Notes: generated by a model not told the origin, from the letters alone. A DNA stretch of 64,000 bases from Gracilibacillus lacisalsi DSM 19029 (GCF_000377765.1 NZ_KB898663.1:124001-188000), one strand, 5' to 3'; counted from the first letter of the stretch, positions 54,815 through 63,511 are shown. Made by a program: numbers and translations.

Positions 54815-54925
54815 TGTAGCCGCTCCTCTTTATCTTAAAATCGATACATGTTTTCTAAAATAAATTTCCATTCTCTATCATAACACTTGGATGATAAAAA
54901 TTACAATAATCCGCTAAAAGTGCAT

Positions 54926-55128
54926 GTTCAAAAAGTTGCCAAATTAGAAGCAAGAAGGTCGAGGCGGTGAAGTTTCGAGTAGCGGAACGTATGCTTTTAT
55001 ATACGTGAGCACAAAGGAAAGCTTCATAGAACTACATCGCACGTCGGAAAAGTGTTCTTCTTTTCCAAGGAACGGTGAAGCAAGCCAACAAAGAGATTCG
55101 CCGCTTATCATTTGGTGACTTTTTGAAC
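54926..55128. repeat. 203-bp element with terminal inverted repeats
   Basis: The left end gttcaaaaagttgccaaat is the inverse of the right end atttggtgactttttgaac (17 of 19 match). The interior (for example cacgtcggaaaagtgttc, ttccaaggaacggtgaagc) has no convincing coding potential. It has a MITE-like shape; only one copy is in this window. It separates secA from its further upstream region and could carry its own secondary structure. Confidence 0.55.
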
Positions 55129-55146
55129 AACCTCTAAAAGAAAGGA

Positions 55147-55240
55147 GAAGCAATCGGAGGGGCCATGATTGCTTCTCAATTGAAAGGAAGAGTGGGGGTG
55201 ATACCTCCCCCATAAAAAGGAGCTACCCTTTTTATAACAC
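55147..55240 (-). other. Structured upstream region of secA of unknown role
   Basis: Two adjacent hairpins: gaagcaatc/gattgcttc (9-bp stem, 55149-55177) and gggggtgatacctccccc (55194-55211), followed by aaaaaggagctacccttttt. On the minus strand this would be a compact leader or small RNA of about 90 nt. The remaining gene-free sequence (55241-55374) shows nothing more. Whether it belongs to the secA transcript is not known. Confidence 0.4.
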
Positions 55241-55374
55241 AGGTCGATCGCAAAGCAAAATGGCTGTTTTTTGATTTTCATAATTTGGAGGTAGTAGAAA
55301 ACAAGTTTTTTATTAGTCGGTTTTCTTGTTTTGAAAGTTATAGCGTGTTAGAAAAAACGATTTTGTACTTTTTA

Positions 55375-55409
55375 ATGAAAAAATGACTATCCCTTCAAAG
55401 AATAGCCAT
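55375..55409 (-). terminator. Terminator of the pspA-ydjGHI operon
   Basis: atgactatcc/gaatagccat imperfect stem followed by TTTTTT on the minus strand, just after the ydjI-like stop. Confidence 0.75.
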
Positions 55410-55416
55410 CTTTTAC

Positions 55417-56409
55417 TTAAGCTAACTTATGACCGCAATTTCCACAAAAATTCATTCCTGCTGTTTTGTTCCCGCAATTCGGACAAAAATTAGGAATTGC
55501 TCCTGATTGATTACCTCCTTGATTTTGCCTAGGTTTTTCATTGGATGATTGATTTTGATTCCCGCCTTCCATCATTTCCTTGGCCATGTTCATCCCCATC
55601 ATCATGCCAGCCATATCTGTTGCTGTATTGCCACCTTCTGATTTTCCAGATGCAATCGCATCTGTCATTGAAACGTCTTTGTATCGATTCATATCACCGA
55701 TCATACCATGTGAAGCAGATTTGGTGATCATATCTTGGATTTCCTTAGGATAATTAAAGCTCATAATATTAAAGCGCGTGATTTCAAATCCATCACTATT
55801 CACTTGCATATCTAAGTCTTCTTTGATGCCATTGCTGATTTCAAAGGAATTTGCTTGGAGATTGAACATATCCTTACCTTCTTTAGTGATCCATTTCATT
55901 AATAGTTGATCCAGAATGGCTGTTATACGCAAACGAACATCCTCTACTAAATAACTATTCTTGACACCTGCAACATTATCAATTAGTTTCACATAATCGG
56001 TTACTTTAAATTGAAATGTCCCATTGGCACGAATGGGCATTCCACCTGGAAGCTGTGGGGTTGGAATATTAATGGCATTTTTTGTACCCCATTTAACCGT
56101 AAATTCTTTCGTATTAACAAAAACAACTTCTACTCGCATACCACTGTTAAAGCCGAACTTAAATCCTTTTAATGTCGACAGAAAAGGAATAATTTCAGAT
56201 TCTATCTCATACTCTCCCTCATCCTTAAAGACACCTTCGATTTTCCCTTGATCGAAGAATATCGCATCCTGGCCAGGGTGGATAATCAATTTACTGCCTT
56301 TTTTGATTTCACGATTGCTCCATTTCCAAAAAATCATATCATCTCGGAACTCTTCCCATTCCACTACATTCGCTAATTGACCTCTAAAAAAACTCATCAT
56401 TCTATCCAA
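55417..56409 (-). CDS. ydjI: SPFH-domain protein with C-terminal zinc ribbon (YdjI-like)
   Basis: 330 residues. An SPFH/virion-core-like domain (about 15-225: IHPGQDAIFFDQGKIEGVF, VRITA.. and FEITRFNIMSFNYPKEIQ), a Gln/Asn/Gly-rich linker with MMGMNMAKEMMEGG, then a zinc ribbon with two CxxC pairs (FCPNCGNKTAG, NFCGNCGHKLA). In B. subtilis YdjI associates with PspA and the YdjGH membrane proteins in membrane-stress protection. It is last in the operon; a terminator follows. Confidence 0.9.
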   Translation of the reverse strand: MDRMMSFFRGQLANVVEWEEFRDDMIFWKWSNREIKKGSKLIIHPGQDAIFFDQGKIEGVFKDEGEYEIESEIIPFLSTLKGFKFGFNSGMRVEVVFVNTKEFTVKWGTKNAINIPTPQLPGGMPIRANGTFQFKVTDYVKLIDNVAGVKNSYLVEDVRLRITAILDQLLMKWITKEGKDMFNLQANSFEISNGIKEDLDMQVNSDGFEITRFNIMSFNYPKEIQDMITKSASHGMIGDMNRYKDVSMTDAIASGKSEGGNTATDMAGMMMGMNMAKEMMEGGNQNQSSNEKPRQNQGGNQSGAIPNFCPNCGNKTAGMNFCGNCGHKLA

Positions 56410-56423
56410 TCCTTTCTATTATA

Positions 56424-57188
56424 TTAAAATCCGCCTCTACTTCCTGTATGAGAATGACCACCGCTCGTCACTCCACCACCGCCACCACTACTGCGGTTAT
56501 TATTCTTTTGAATTTTTGTTTTTTGAACGGACTTTCTTATATATGTATCCCGTTTTTTCACGACTCGTGAGTTCTGAGGATCCATATAGGTTTGATGATC
56601 AACGGTGACACGTCCACCCATATTAAAAATCATCGAACCAACTACAACGGCACCTACCACGATTGCCACCACTAACTGAAACCAAGTTTTTAGAAAGATA
56701 CTTTCTGGGTTAATTATTGGATTCACATCTAAATATTGATCGACTTTTTCAAAAAATTGCTTGGAAGCTTCTTTGTAATCACCATCTGATAATAAAGGGG
56801 TAATATGTTCGCGAATTTGATCTAACCGTTCATTTGATAAATAATCTTGTTTATTCCCAAATCCGGCTACATATACTTCTGATTCATTCAAGTCAATCGT
56901 CAAGATTGCTGTATCACCATGTGCTTGATTGTATCCAGGAGCATTTTCATCATAGAAATCTTGTGTATACTCCTTAACATCTCTATCCCCGGGATCTTTG
57001 GTAGTAACCACGAGTAAGTCTGTTTTATTTTCTTCACTATATTCTACGGCTAATTGTTCAAGTTCCGAGATCTCCTCATCATTGAAAATGTCAGCATCAT
57101 CATAGATATATTGATGTTCTGCCATTATTGGTATGGCAAAAAGAAAAAATAGCATGAAAATAAAGAAACTATTTCTAATTTTTTTCAT
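56424..57188 (-). CDS. ydjH: TPM-domain membrane protein (YdjH-like)
   Basis: 254 residues. Signal peptide/anchor (FFIFMLFFLFAIPIMA), TPM domain (about 28-150: YIYDDADIFNDEEISELEQLA, VVTTKDPGDRDVKEY), a membrane span (LVVAIVVGAVVVGSMIF), and a glycine/serine-rich tail ending GGHSHTGSRGGF, typical of this family. With YdjG it forms the membrane part of the PspA-linked stress module. Its start overlaps the ydjG stop by four bases. Confidence 0.9.
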   Translation of the reverse strand: MKKIRNSFFIFMLFFLFAIPIMAEHQYIYDDADIFNDEEISELEQLAVEYSEENKTDLLVVTTKDPGDRDVKEYTQDFYDENAPGYNQAHGDTAILTIDLNESEVYVAGFGNKQDYLSNERLDQIREHITPLLSDGDYKEASKQFFEKVDQYLDVNPIINPESIFLKTWFQLVVAIVVGAVVVGSMIFNMGGRVTVDHQTYMDPQNSRVVKKRDTYIRKSVQKTKIQKNNNRSSGGGGGVTSGGHSHTGSRGGF

Positions 57189-58213
57189 AGCAGATCACCA
57201 CCTAGTAATATGGCAATCGTTTTTAACACAACAAACGATCCCCCTGCAATACTTGTAAACCAGATGGCCGCTTTTTTATAGCTGAGCGGTGGTTTACCAA
57301 CGATTTTCCCGGTCTGACCGTTCATCGCAAAAGTATGCTCCTGTTTATCGAAGTCATAATACACCATCCAAACAGGCAACAAGGCATAATAACTATTTTT
57401 TTGCTTGGTATCGATATTTTTTTGCTGATATTGAACCGTTGAATAACCAGAAATTGTCGAAGAGACATATGAATCTATGAATGTCTTAATCTTTTCCTTC
57501 ACTCTGCCAAACAATTCTTTATCGGTGTAATTGTATTTTTCCGCTAAATAGCCTGCTAAATAAGGCGTTTTAAATTCTTTCAACTCATTGTAATGATAAG
57601 GCTCTAACTTATCCATTAACGTATCATCCAGTTTCTCTGAAGCGTCTACGGGAACCTTCAAGTAACTAACATCTATATCACGATAAACATTATAATAGCG
57701 TGTTTCGGTATAGCGATAGTCTCCTCGTCGATAGGTTTTCACCTTTGTAGCAGTTGCTTTTACTTCGATATCACTGTCCAAATCGTACATCCAAAATGGG
57801 ACATACATACCTGTGATACCTTTTACTCGGTCAGCTGTCATAAATCCTTTCGGTGTCAAGCGGCCGTTTTTACACCATTTTTTGAATGCTTCCATTGCCT
57901 CTTCTTTACTAATGGTAAAAGGGATCACTTTTGTTGGGGCTAAATCTCCAGACAAACGATCTGCCAAGACAACTCCTGCACCACAAAAGCTACAGGAAGT
58001 AGCTGTTGTATCTTGATCAGTTAAAACGACAGCTCCACAATTTTCACATTGGTACTCTTTCGCCTCATTTTCTTCAAATGATTGGGTAATATGAACATCC
58101 TCGTATGTATCGATATGCTCTTCTCTAAGACAGCTTTCACAGGATAGATGACCTGATTCACTGTCAAAAGCCATGTCTGAACCACAACTCGGACATTTAT
58201 AATGAACTAACAT
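57185..58213 (-). CDS. ydjG: Zinc-ribbon membrane protein (YdjG-like)
   Basis: 342 residues. Two N-terminal zinc ribbons (CPSCGSDMAF..CESC and CENCGAVV..CSFCGAG), a large soluble middle part (FWMYDLDSDIEVKATATK, YRDIDVSYLKVPVDASEKL), and one C-terminal membrane segment (IWFTSIAGGSFVVLKTIAILLGG). In B. subtilis YdjG with YdjH recruits PspA to stressed membranes. Second gene of the operon, 10 nt after pspA. Confidence 0.9.
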   Translation of the reverse strand: MLVHYKCPSCGSDMAFDSESGHLSCESCLREEHIDTYEDVHITQSFEENEAKEYQCENCGAVVLTDQDTTATSCSFCGAGVVLADRLSGDLAPTKVIPFTISKEEAMEAFKKWCKNGRLTPKGFMTADRVKGITGMYVPFWMYDLDSDIEVKATATKVKTYRRGDYRYTETRYYNVYRDIDVSYLKVPVDASEKLDDTLMDKLEPYHYNELKEFKTPYLAGYLAEKYNYTDKELFGRVKEKIKTFIDSYVSSTISGYSTVQYQQKNIDTKQKNSYYALLPVWMVYYDFDKQEHTFAMNGQTGKIVGKPPLSYKKAAIWFTSIAGGSFVVLKTIAILLGGDLL

Positions 58214-58223
58214 CCTCTCACCT

Positions 58224-58748
58224 CTATTTTGTTGTAAATGAATCTTCCCGCAATTCTAATAATACTTCCGCTTCTGCTAATTCTTGTCTAACTTGTTCTT
58301 CATATTTCTCAACTTCAATCAGCGATTCAGCTTGTTTTTGCTTTACGTTTGCTTCTGTCTCCATTGCCTCAATATATGCTATATCCATCCCTTGTCTTTG
58401 GTGCAATGTCTGATAGATATCCTCCATTTTTTTTACTTTTAGCTTGAACTCTGCTTTTTGAGCATCTAACTGATCGATTTCAGTTAAAGCCTGTTGTTTC
58501 TGAAGCGAAAACGAATTCGTCTCTTCATGATGTGTCGCCTTTTCTTCATATCGCTCAAATTTTTGCACCTTACTTTGCTGTTCAATGATCTGTTGTTCAA
58601 GGCGGAGAATTTTTGCTTTCATTGTATCTATTTTGGCTTTTAGTTCACGTAATGTCTGTTCTGTATCTTTTTGTAATTGATGTAAGTTCTTTTTTTCATT
58701 ATTCACGTTACTTTTGAGCACTTTCTTTACTCTGTTGAACAACCCCAA
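58224..58748 (-). CDS. pspA: PspA/IM30-family membrane-stress protein (short form)
   Basis: 174 residues, shorter than B. subtilis PspA (about 227). Almost entirely coiled coil (about 15-165, EKKNLHQLQKDTEQTLRELKAK, KILRLEQQIIEQQ), with an N-terminal amphipathic segment. I choose the TTG at 58748, six bases after GAGGTG; it gives the family start MGLFNRVKKV. A GTG at 58757 overlaps that ribosome-binding site. It should form scaffolds on the inner membrane. A sigma-W promoter upstream and ydjGHI downstream support the call. Confidence 0.85.
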   Translation of the reverse strand: MGLFNRVKKVLKSNVNNEKKNLHQLQKDTEQTLRELKAKIDTMKAKILRLEQQIIEQQSKVQKFERYEEKATHHEETNSFSLQKQQALTEIDQLDAQKAEFKLKVKKMEDIYQTLHQRQGMDIAYIEAMETEANVKQKQAESLIEVEKYEEQVRQELAEAEVLLELREDSFTTK

Positions 58749-58781
58749 ACTTATCACCTCTTTCGCTCTGTATTTATTATA

Positions 58782-58807
58782 TACGATTTAAGGTAAATTT
58801 TGTTTCA
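58782..58807 (-). promoter_or_regulatory. Sigma-W promoter of pspA-ydjGHI
   Basis: TGAAAC (58802-58807) and CGTA (58782-58785) are separated by exactly 16 bp, the sigma-W consensus. In B. subtilis the pspA-ydjGHI operon is a known sigma-W target. Confidence 0.88.
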
Positions 58808-58839
58808 TTTTGTAAAATATGCTTGTACAAATACAGAAA

Positions 58840-58870
58840 AACCCGTTTCAACTCGATGTTGAAACGGGTT
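58840..58870 (-). terminator. Terminator of hpf
   Basis: aacccgtttcaac/gttgaaacgggtt, perfect 13-bp stem with a five-base loop, followed by TTTTTC on the minus strand. Confidence 0.93.
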
Positions 58871-58902
58871 AGTCAGATCATATTCATTTTGGTTAAGTAT
58901 AA

Positions 58903-59463
58903 TTAACTTGGTTCGATCAGGCCGTATTTGCCGTCACGACGTTTATATACAACATTGGTATTCCCTGTATCTGAATTTTCGAAAACGAAGAATGCGTGTC
59001 CTAACATATCCATTTGTAACACCGCTTCTTCAGAATCCATTGGTTTTAAATCAAAACGCTTCGTTCTAACGATTTCTATTTCGTCATCTTCCAATTCTTC
59101 TGCTTCTTTTACTTGAACTGCTTCCCTTTCGAGTTCTGCAAATACGTGCTTTGGTGCACCTTGCTGGCGGAATTTACGGTTTACTTTTGTTTTATGCTTA
59201 CGAATTTGCCTTTCTAGTTTGTCGACAACAAGATCGATTGCAGCGTATAAATCAATATGATTTTCTTCTGCTCTCAGTAATAAATTTGTCATTGGAATCG
59301 TTACTTCGATTTGTTGCTCATCATTATAGACACTTATATTCACATTTACATCAGAAGTGGGCGGAGTATCAAAATATCTTTCCAATTTACCTATTTTCCG
59401 TTCGACATACTCCTTAATGGCACTTGTCACTTCTACATTTTCTCCTCGGATGTTATATTTCAT
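58903..59463 (-). CDS. hpf: Ribosome hibernation promoting factor (long form)
   Basis: 186 residues: the N-terminal ribosome-binding domain (about 1-100: MKYNIRGENVEVTSAIKEYVERKIGKLERYF) plus the C-terminal dimerisation domain (about 130-185: IVRTKRFDLKPMDSEEAVLQMDMLGHAFFVFENSDT). Long HPF makes 100S ribosome dimers in stationary phase. RBS AAAGGAGG. The upstream region has an extended -10 TGGTATTAT. As in B. subtilis it follows the fliD-fliS-fliT genes. Confidence 0.97.
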   Translation of the reverse strand: MKYNIRGENVEVTSAIKEYVERKIGKLERYFDTPPTSDVNVNISVYNDEQQIEVTIPMTNLLLRAEENHIDLYAAIDLVVDKLERQIRKHKTKVNRKFRQQGAPKHVFAELEREAVQVKEAEELEDDEIEIVRTKRFDLKPMDSEEAVLQMDMLGHAFFVFENSDTGNTNVVYKRRDGKYGLIEPS

Positions 59464-59623
59464 GAAAGTGTCCTCCTTTCAAACTATCAAGCTATAATAA
59501 GCTATATATCTATAATACCACAGTTTGTAAAAATTAAACGAGTAAATTGTGAATAAATTTCATAATATTTTTACAATTAATTAACATTTGGGAGGAAAGT
59601 TCACAAAAAAGGACGACTTGATC

Positions 59624-59662
59624 CACAAAAAAATAACCACTGCACCGTTTGCAATGGTTATT
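59624..59662 (-). terminator. Terminator of flaG-fliS-fliT
   Basis: aataaccactgc/gcaatggttatt stem followed by TTTTTTTG on the minus strand; it overlaps the fliT stop codon. Confidence 0.88.
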
Positions 59663-60014
59663 TCTTTGAATCTAAAAATCTGCCGTCAAAACTTGCGACA
59701 TTTTTATATGGATTTAAATAAGAATGATTAGAGCGTGATTGTTTTTTTGCATTTCGCATGTCTTTTTTTATATGTTGAAATACTTTTGTTAATTCATGAT
59801 TAAGTTGCTGATCGAGTTCGATCGCTTGTTTACCTAATTCCTGCTCTTCTGAAGAAAAAGGAGGTTTTATGTCTTTTGTTAGTGCTTCACGATCGTCGAT
59901 TAACTGGTTTATTTTATTAATCGCATTTTCTCGTTGCTCATTATTTAATGGTTTTGCTAACAATTGCAACATAATTTTGGTTTTATCGATATATTTGTTC
60001 AGTGAGTCTATCAT
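59658..60014 (-). CDS. fliT: Flagellar export chaperone FliT-like protein
   Basis: 118 residues, all helical: MIDSLNKYIDKTKIMLQLLAKP, LIDDREALTKDIKPPFSSEEQELGKQAIELDQQL. In position and length it matches FliT, which binds the flagellar cap FliD in the cytoplasm. Sequence conservation of FliT is low, so the assignment leans on context. It overlaps fliS by four bases. Confidence 0.8.
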   Translation of the reverse strand: MIDSLNKYIDKTKIMLQLLAKPLNNEQRENAINKINQLIDDREALTKDIKPPFSSEEQELGKQAIELDQQLNHELTKVFQHIKKDMRNAKKQSRSNHSYLNPYKNVASFDGRFLDSKK

Positions 60015-60409
60015 GAATTAACACCTTGTCCATGCTGCCGAATACGTTCTTGTTTAATCACTTCTTTCCATGTATCTCGGAAATTCTCGATTATTTCTCG
60101 GGCCTGTTCCAATTGCTCCAGATCATTTTTGATGTTTGCTTGGGTTAGCGCATGATATACGAAATCATATAAAGGCATGATCTCGTTTGCTATAGGAGCA
60201 TCTTGATCTAACGTTACCATTAATTCACGGATAATATCCTGTGTTTTCTGGATCATTTCATTTTTAGATTGATGATTTTGTGATTCTATGGCCTTCTTTG
60301 CCTGTTTGATAAATTTCAGGCAGCCATTATATAACATCAAAGTTAATTCTCCTGGTGATGCCGTGTTAACGGAATTGTTTTGATATGCTTGATATTGTTG
60401 ATAAGCCAT
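60011..60409 (-). CDS. fliS: Flagellin export chaperone FliS
   Basis: 132 residues, four-helix bundle. The family start YQQYQAYQNNSVNTASPGELTLMLYNGCLKFIKQA is unmistakable; it binds the C-terminus of flagellin to stop premature assembly. The gene lies between flaG (28-nt gap) and fliT, as is usual in Bacillus. Confidence 0.97.
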   Translation of the reverse strand: MAYQQYQAYQNNSVNTASPGELTLMLYNGCLKFIKQAKKAIESQNHQSKNEMIQKTQDIIRELMVTLDQDAPIANEIMPLYDFVYHALTQANIKNDLEQLEQAREIIENFRDTWKEVIKQERIRQHGQGVNS

Positions 60410-60437
60410 AAAACGTACGCTCCTCTATTCATTGTTC

Positions 60438-60803
60438 CTATATTTTTTCATCTACGATAAATCCCATTAGTTCTGCCATTGATGCATAGACATCGAGCAT
60501 TTTCTTAGGTGGAATTTCTTTAACGACTTCGTCTGTATCTCGGTCTACAATGGTTACATAATAACGATCTAATTTATCATGTAATTCATACCGAATACTA
60601 GTGTTAGATGGTTCTAAAAAGGAATTAAGTCCATCTACCATACTTTGTAATTGGTCTTTATTTAAATCAACGTTTCCGTTTAATAATTGTTGTTTTGCTT
60701 GTTCATGGTTATTGGATCGCTCTCTTGCGGATGTGGATAGTTCAAGCGTAGATTCAGTCTGTTGCATGAGTGGAGATCCAGTGATCATTTTACCAACTTC
60801 CAT
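60438..60803 (-). CDS. flaG: FlaG family protein
   Basis: 121 residues from the ATG at 60803, with AAGGAG 12 nt upstream; the ATG at 60815 directly follows that site and is less likely. The C-terminal part (about 60-120: SIRYELHDKLDRYYVTIVDRDTDEVVKEIPPKKMLDVYASMAELMGFIVD) is the FlaG domain, the N-terminus is low-complexity and Gln/Glu-rich. FlaG influences filament length in other bacteria. It is first in the flaG-fliS-fliT unit. Confidence 0.9.
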   Translation of the reverse strand: MEVGKMITGSPLMQQTESTLELSTSARERSNNHEQAKQQLLNGNVDLNKDQLQSMVDGLNSFLEPSNTSIRYELHDKLDRYYVTIVDRDTDEVVKEIPPKKMLDVYASMAELMGFIVDEKI

Positions 60804-60892
60804 GACAATTTTCATCTCCTTATGTAATTGTTTCTATTAATATCGGAATCTTCGATAAAAGGTTTAGTGCTTTTTGCAATATTCTTAATAAG

Positions 60893-61033
60893 AAAAGTGC
60901 AGAGTGCCCAGTTTAGAAACGTGGCGACTCGCACGAATTAATGGAGATAAAGGAATCACTGAGGCGAACCGATGATGACTTATCGTAAGGTAATTCGTGA
61001 AGTCGTTTAGTTTTTGGTCGCTGGGAGCTAGAC
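60893..61033. repeat. Structured intergenic repeat copy (single in this window)
   Basis: Outer parts agtgcagagtgcccag and cgctgggagctagac can pair loosely, with gaggcgaaccgatgatgac in the middle. This layout resembles a repeat family I recall from several Bacillus genomes; only one copy lies in this window, so the assignment cannot be tested here. It fills the spacer between flaG and the yjfB-like terminator. Confidence 0.4.
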
Positions 61034-61071
61034 AAATATCTTAAATTATACTTTCTTACCTTAGCACAAAA

Positions 61072-61099
61072 GAACCTAAGTGACATCCACCTAGGTTCC
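61072..61099 (-). terminator. Terminator after the YjfB-like gene
   Basis: gaacctaagtg/cacctaggttc hairpin with TTTT on the minus strand; it ends the fliD-yjfB unit before flaG. Confidence 0.85.
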
Positions 61100-61110
61100 T
61101 TTTCCCGATA

Positions 61111-61287
61111 TTAACCTTTAATATCAATGTTACTACCAAGATGTGGTTGCATAGATGACTCCAGCATCTTGATCATATCACTAGATTGAGATTCTGCTTG
61201 ATCTAGCGCTTTGTCCATCAAGGAAACACTTGCTTGTTGCTTCACTTGAGATTGATTCATCGCAATTGACATTGCTGCTATATCCAT
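61111..61287 (-). CDS. YjfB-family putative motility protein (58 aa)
   Basis: 58 residues from the ATG at 61287, with GGGGG eight bases upstream: a Ser/Gln/Met-rich helix starting MDIAAMSIAMNQSQVKQQAS and ending PHLGSNIDIKG. This length, start and C-terminus match the YjfB_motility family (DUF of small Bacillus proteins with a proposed role in motility). It sits directly downstream of fliD (31-nt gap) and before flaG, which agrees. The biochemical role is unknown. Confidence 0.82.
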   Translation of the reverse strand: MDIAAMSIAMNQSQVKQQASVSLMDKALDQAESQSSDMIKMLESSMQPHLGSNIDIKG

Positions 61288-61318
61288 ATTAGAGCCCCCT
61301 TTCAGAAGGTTGCTTTGT

Positions 61319-63415
61319 TTATTGCATCATCATACCGCCGAATTGCTGTTGCATATATGCAGCTTGTTGGTTTGCCCTTTGCATCGCTTGCTCCATTGCT
61401 GTAAATTGACTCCAGTACCGCTCCTCTACCTGTGTTAACCTATTTTCAAAACGAGTTATTTGTTCTTCAATTTGGTTTAAATTTCGCCCCAAAGTAAATT
61501 GATAGTTAGTGGAAGTTGCTCTGCCTGCTCTTTCCGTAATACGATCCCTTGCCCCATCAATTGTTTCATCTAGTCGACGTATAATACCTTTGTCACTATA
61601 CTCAGAACCATCTCCGCGAAACAAATTTTCTACTGCTTGTGGATCGGATTCAATTGCTTCCTTTAATTTCGCTTCATTTATTTCTAATTTTCCACCTTGC
61701 ATATAGTTTGCAGTAGTTTTTATACCAATTTCTGAAAGCTGGTTAATTACACTGCTTCCACCATTATCAACAGGTGAATAGAAATCTCTACGCATTTTGG
61801 TTAAAGTATCTCGTAAAATAGCATCATTCTTTAGCAAACCACTTTTTGCTAATTCTGTCCATTCTTCTTGTTGGGTTTCAGATAGGGATTCTTTTTGCTC
61901 ATCTGTCAATGGATCATAATCTCTGTGATACTGCTCCGTAACTTTTCCATTTAATGTTTCGATTAGTTCATTATACGATTCAACAAATTCTACAATGTTT
62001 TCATATACTGCCTCTGAATCGTTTGAAACATTGACAGTTACTGGTTGATCTGTACCAGTAGCTGATCCGTCAAATGTCTGTTTTAAGTTAAAGGTTACAC
62101 CGTCAATTTGAAATGTATTACTATGACGTTCCGTATTTAAATCGTTAATAGTAAACTTAGCGTTTTGTCCTTCCGTATAATTTGTTTTTGCGTCTGTAAA
62201 ACCTAAAGTGCTTTTAATAAAGTCGCCTGAGACAGTAATGTCATCTTCACCAGCAACAAAGTCACCTGTCTCACTTCTTCTTAGAGTTAATTGATCTGAA
62301 AATGAGTCATACATCATCGATACACCAATATCCGCATTATTCACTTTATTGACGACTTGATTTAGCGATTGATCTCCCGTTACAAAAAATTGTTTATAGG
62401 ACTCACCATCTTTGGTATTTGCACCTACACCAAAAGATGTATAATTTTGCTGATAGTCCAGAGTTATGTCCTTCTCTGCAGTTGTTGCTGAATCTAACGC
62501 AATTGTTCCCGTTGCGACATTAATTTGACCAATTGACACAGAAGGATCATTTTCATCTACTAAGGTATATACATCACCATTTTGAGAACTTAAATCAATT
62601 TTATAGTTCGTATTATCATAATTAAAATTAAAATTATCTGCAAAATTATTCCCGTCTGCATCCTCTGTAGCAATTGAAGTTGCACCAATTTTGATTGCTT
62701 TTACATCTTCACTTATAGTTTTTGATACTGTATTTGTATCTGTAACATATTGTGTTGCAACTGTATCACCTTTTTTCAATACACCATCAGCAAAAGTAAT
62801 ATCACCAGTAGCATAGTCAACATAAAATTCATTTTCTGCTAGATTAGCTTGATCGGTAGACTGTTTAAAACCTTTACCATTCACTTCGACACTCAAAGCG
62901 GAATCTGTTTTTAAAGTTTCGCCTAATGAAACATTCGTTGTTGCTGCATCAATATCTTCTGTCTTATTTTTAATCACACCTTGTTCCCAATTGACAGGAC
63001 TGTCTAGTTTGCTAGATTCATTGATTAAACTTTTACTCGCATCTATTTTATTTGTTGAATCAGCAGAAATAGCTCCCTCATTCACCCAAGAGGCAGATTT
63101 AGCAAGTTGGTCTACTTTTGTTAGCGAAAAGGAAGTTTGGCTTGCAGCACTTGAAGCTGTAGCAGTGACAGCATCCTCATTTGTTGAAGAGACTTGTCTA
63201 GCTCGATAATTTGTCGTTAATTTCATTTGTGTAAGCTTTGAACTGAAATCAAGTAGTAAAGTGTTCATTTCACGATACGAGTCGCGCTTCCACTCTAACT
63301 CCTGCTTTTGTTGTTCCATTCGCTGTAATGGCATTCGTTCAGCTTTCATTAAATCTCTAACCATCGAATCGATATCCATACCACTAGCGAATCCGGTAAC
63401 ACGCATATTATTCAT
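61319..63415 (-). CDS. fliD: Flagellar hook-associated protein 2 (filament cap)
   Basis: 698 residues, about 200 longer than B. subtilis FliD. The conserved N-terminus (RVTGFASGMDIDSMVRDLMKAERMPLQRMEQQKQELEWKRDSYREMN) and C-terminal coiled coil (LGRNLNQIEEQITRFENRLTQVEERYWSQFTAMEQAMQRANQQAAYM) are intact. The extra length lies in the centre (about 110-420): beta-rich domains with repeated acidic and Thr-rich strands. It caps the growing filament outside the cell and folds flagellin. The gene order agrees with Bacillus flagellar loci. Confidence 0.95.
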   Translation of the reverse strand: MNNMRVTGFASGMDIDSMVRDLMKAERMPLQRMEQQKQELEWKRDSYREMNTLLLDFSSKLTQMKLTTNYRARQVSSTNEDAVTATASSAASQTSFSLTKVDQLAKSASWVNEGAISADSTNKIDASKSLINESSKLDSPVNWEQGVIKNKTEDIDAATTNVSLGETLKTDSALSVEVNGKGFKQSTDQANLAENEFYVDYATGDITFADGVLKKGDTVATQYVTDTNTVSKTISEDVKAIKIGATSIATEDADGNNFADNFNFNYDNTNYKIDLSSQNGDVYTLVDENDPSVSIGQINVATGTIALDSATTAEKDITLDYQQNYTSFGVGANTKDGESYKQFFVTGDQSLNQVVNKVNNADIGVSMMYDSFSDQLTLRRSETGDFVAGEDDITVSGDFIKSTLGFTDAKTNYTEGQNAKFTINDLNTERHSNTFQIDGVTFNLKQTFDGSATGTDQPVTVNVSNDSEAVYENIVEFVESYNELIETLNGKVTEQYHRDYDPLTDEQKESLSETQQEEWTELAKSGLLKNDAILRDTLTKMRRDFYSPVDNGGSSVINQLSEIGIKTTANYMQGGKLEINEAKLKEAIESDPQAVENLFRGDGSEYSDKGIIRRLDETIDGARDRITERAGRATSTNYQFTLGRNLNQIEEQITRFENRLTQVEERYWSQFTAMEQAMQRANQQAAYMQQQFGGMMMQ

Positions 63416-63511
63416 TTTCCCACGTCCTTTTTTGATAACCTTTTAATACTATTATCGGATAAAGTAATAATATATTTAATAAATATCAATATATTTTTTA
63501 GGACAAGCAAA

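Noticed and set aside
54944-55213. An 89-residue minus-strand frame upstream of secA.
   Set aside because: It lies inside the inverted-repeat element and the hairpin segment, has a Ser/Pro/Leu-rich random-looking composition, and overlaps strong structure rather than showing a protein family.
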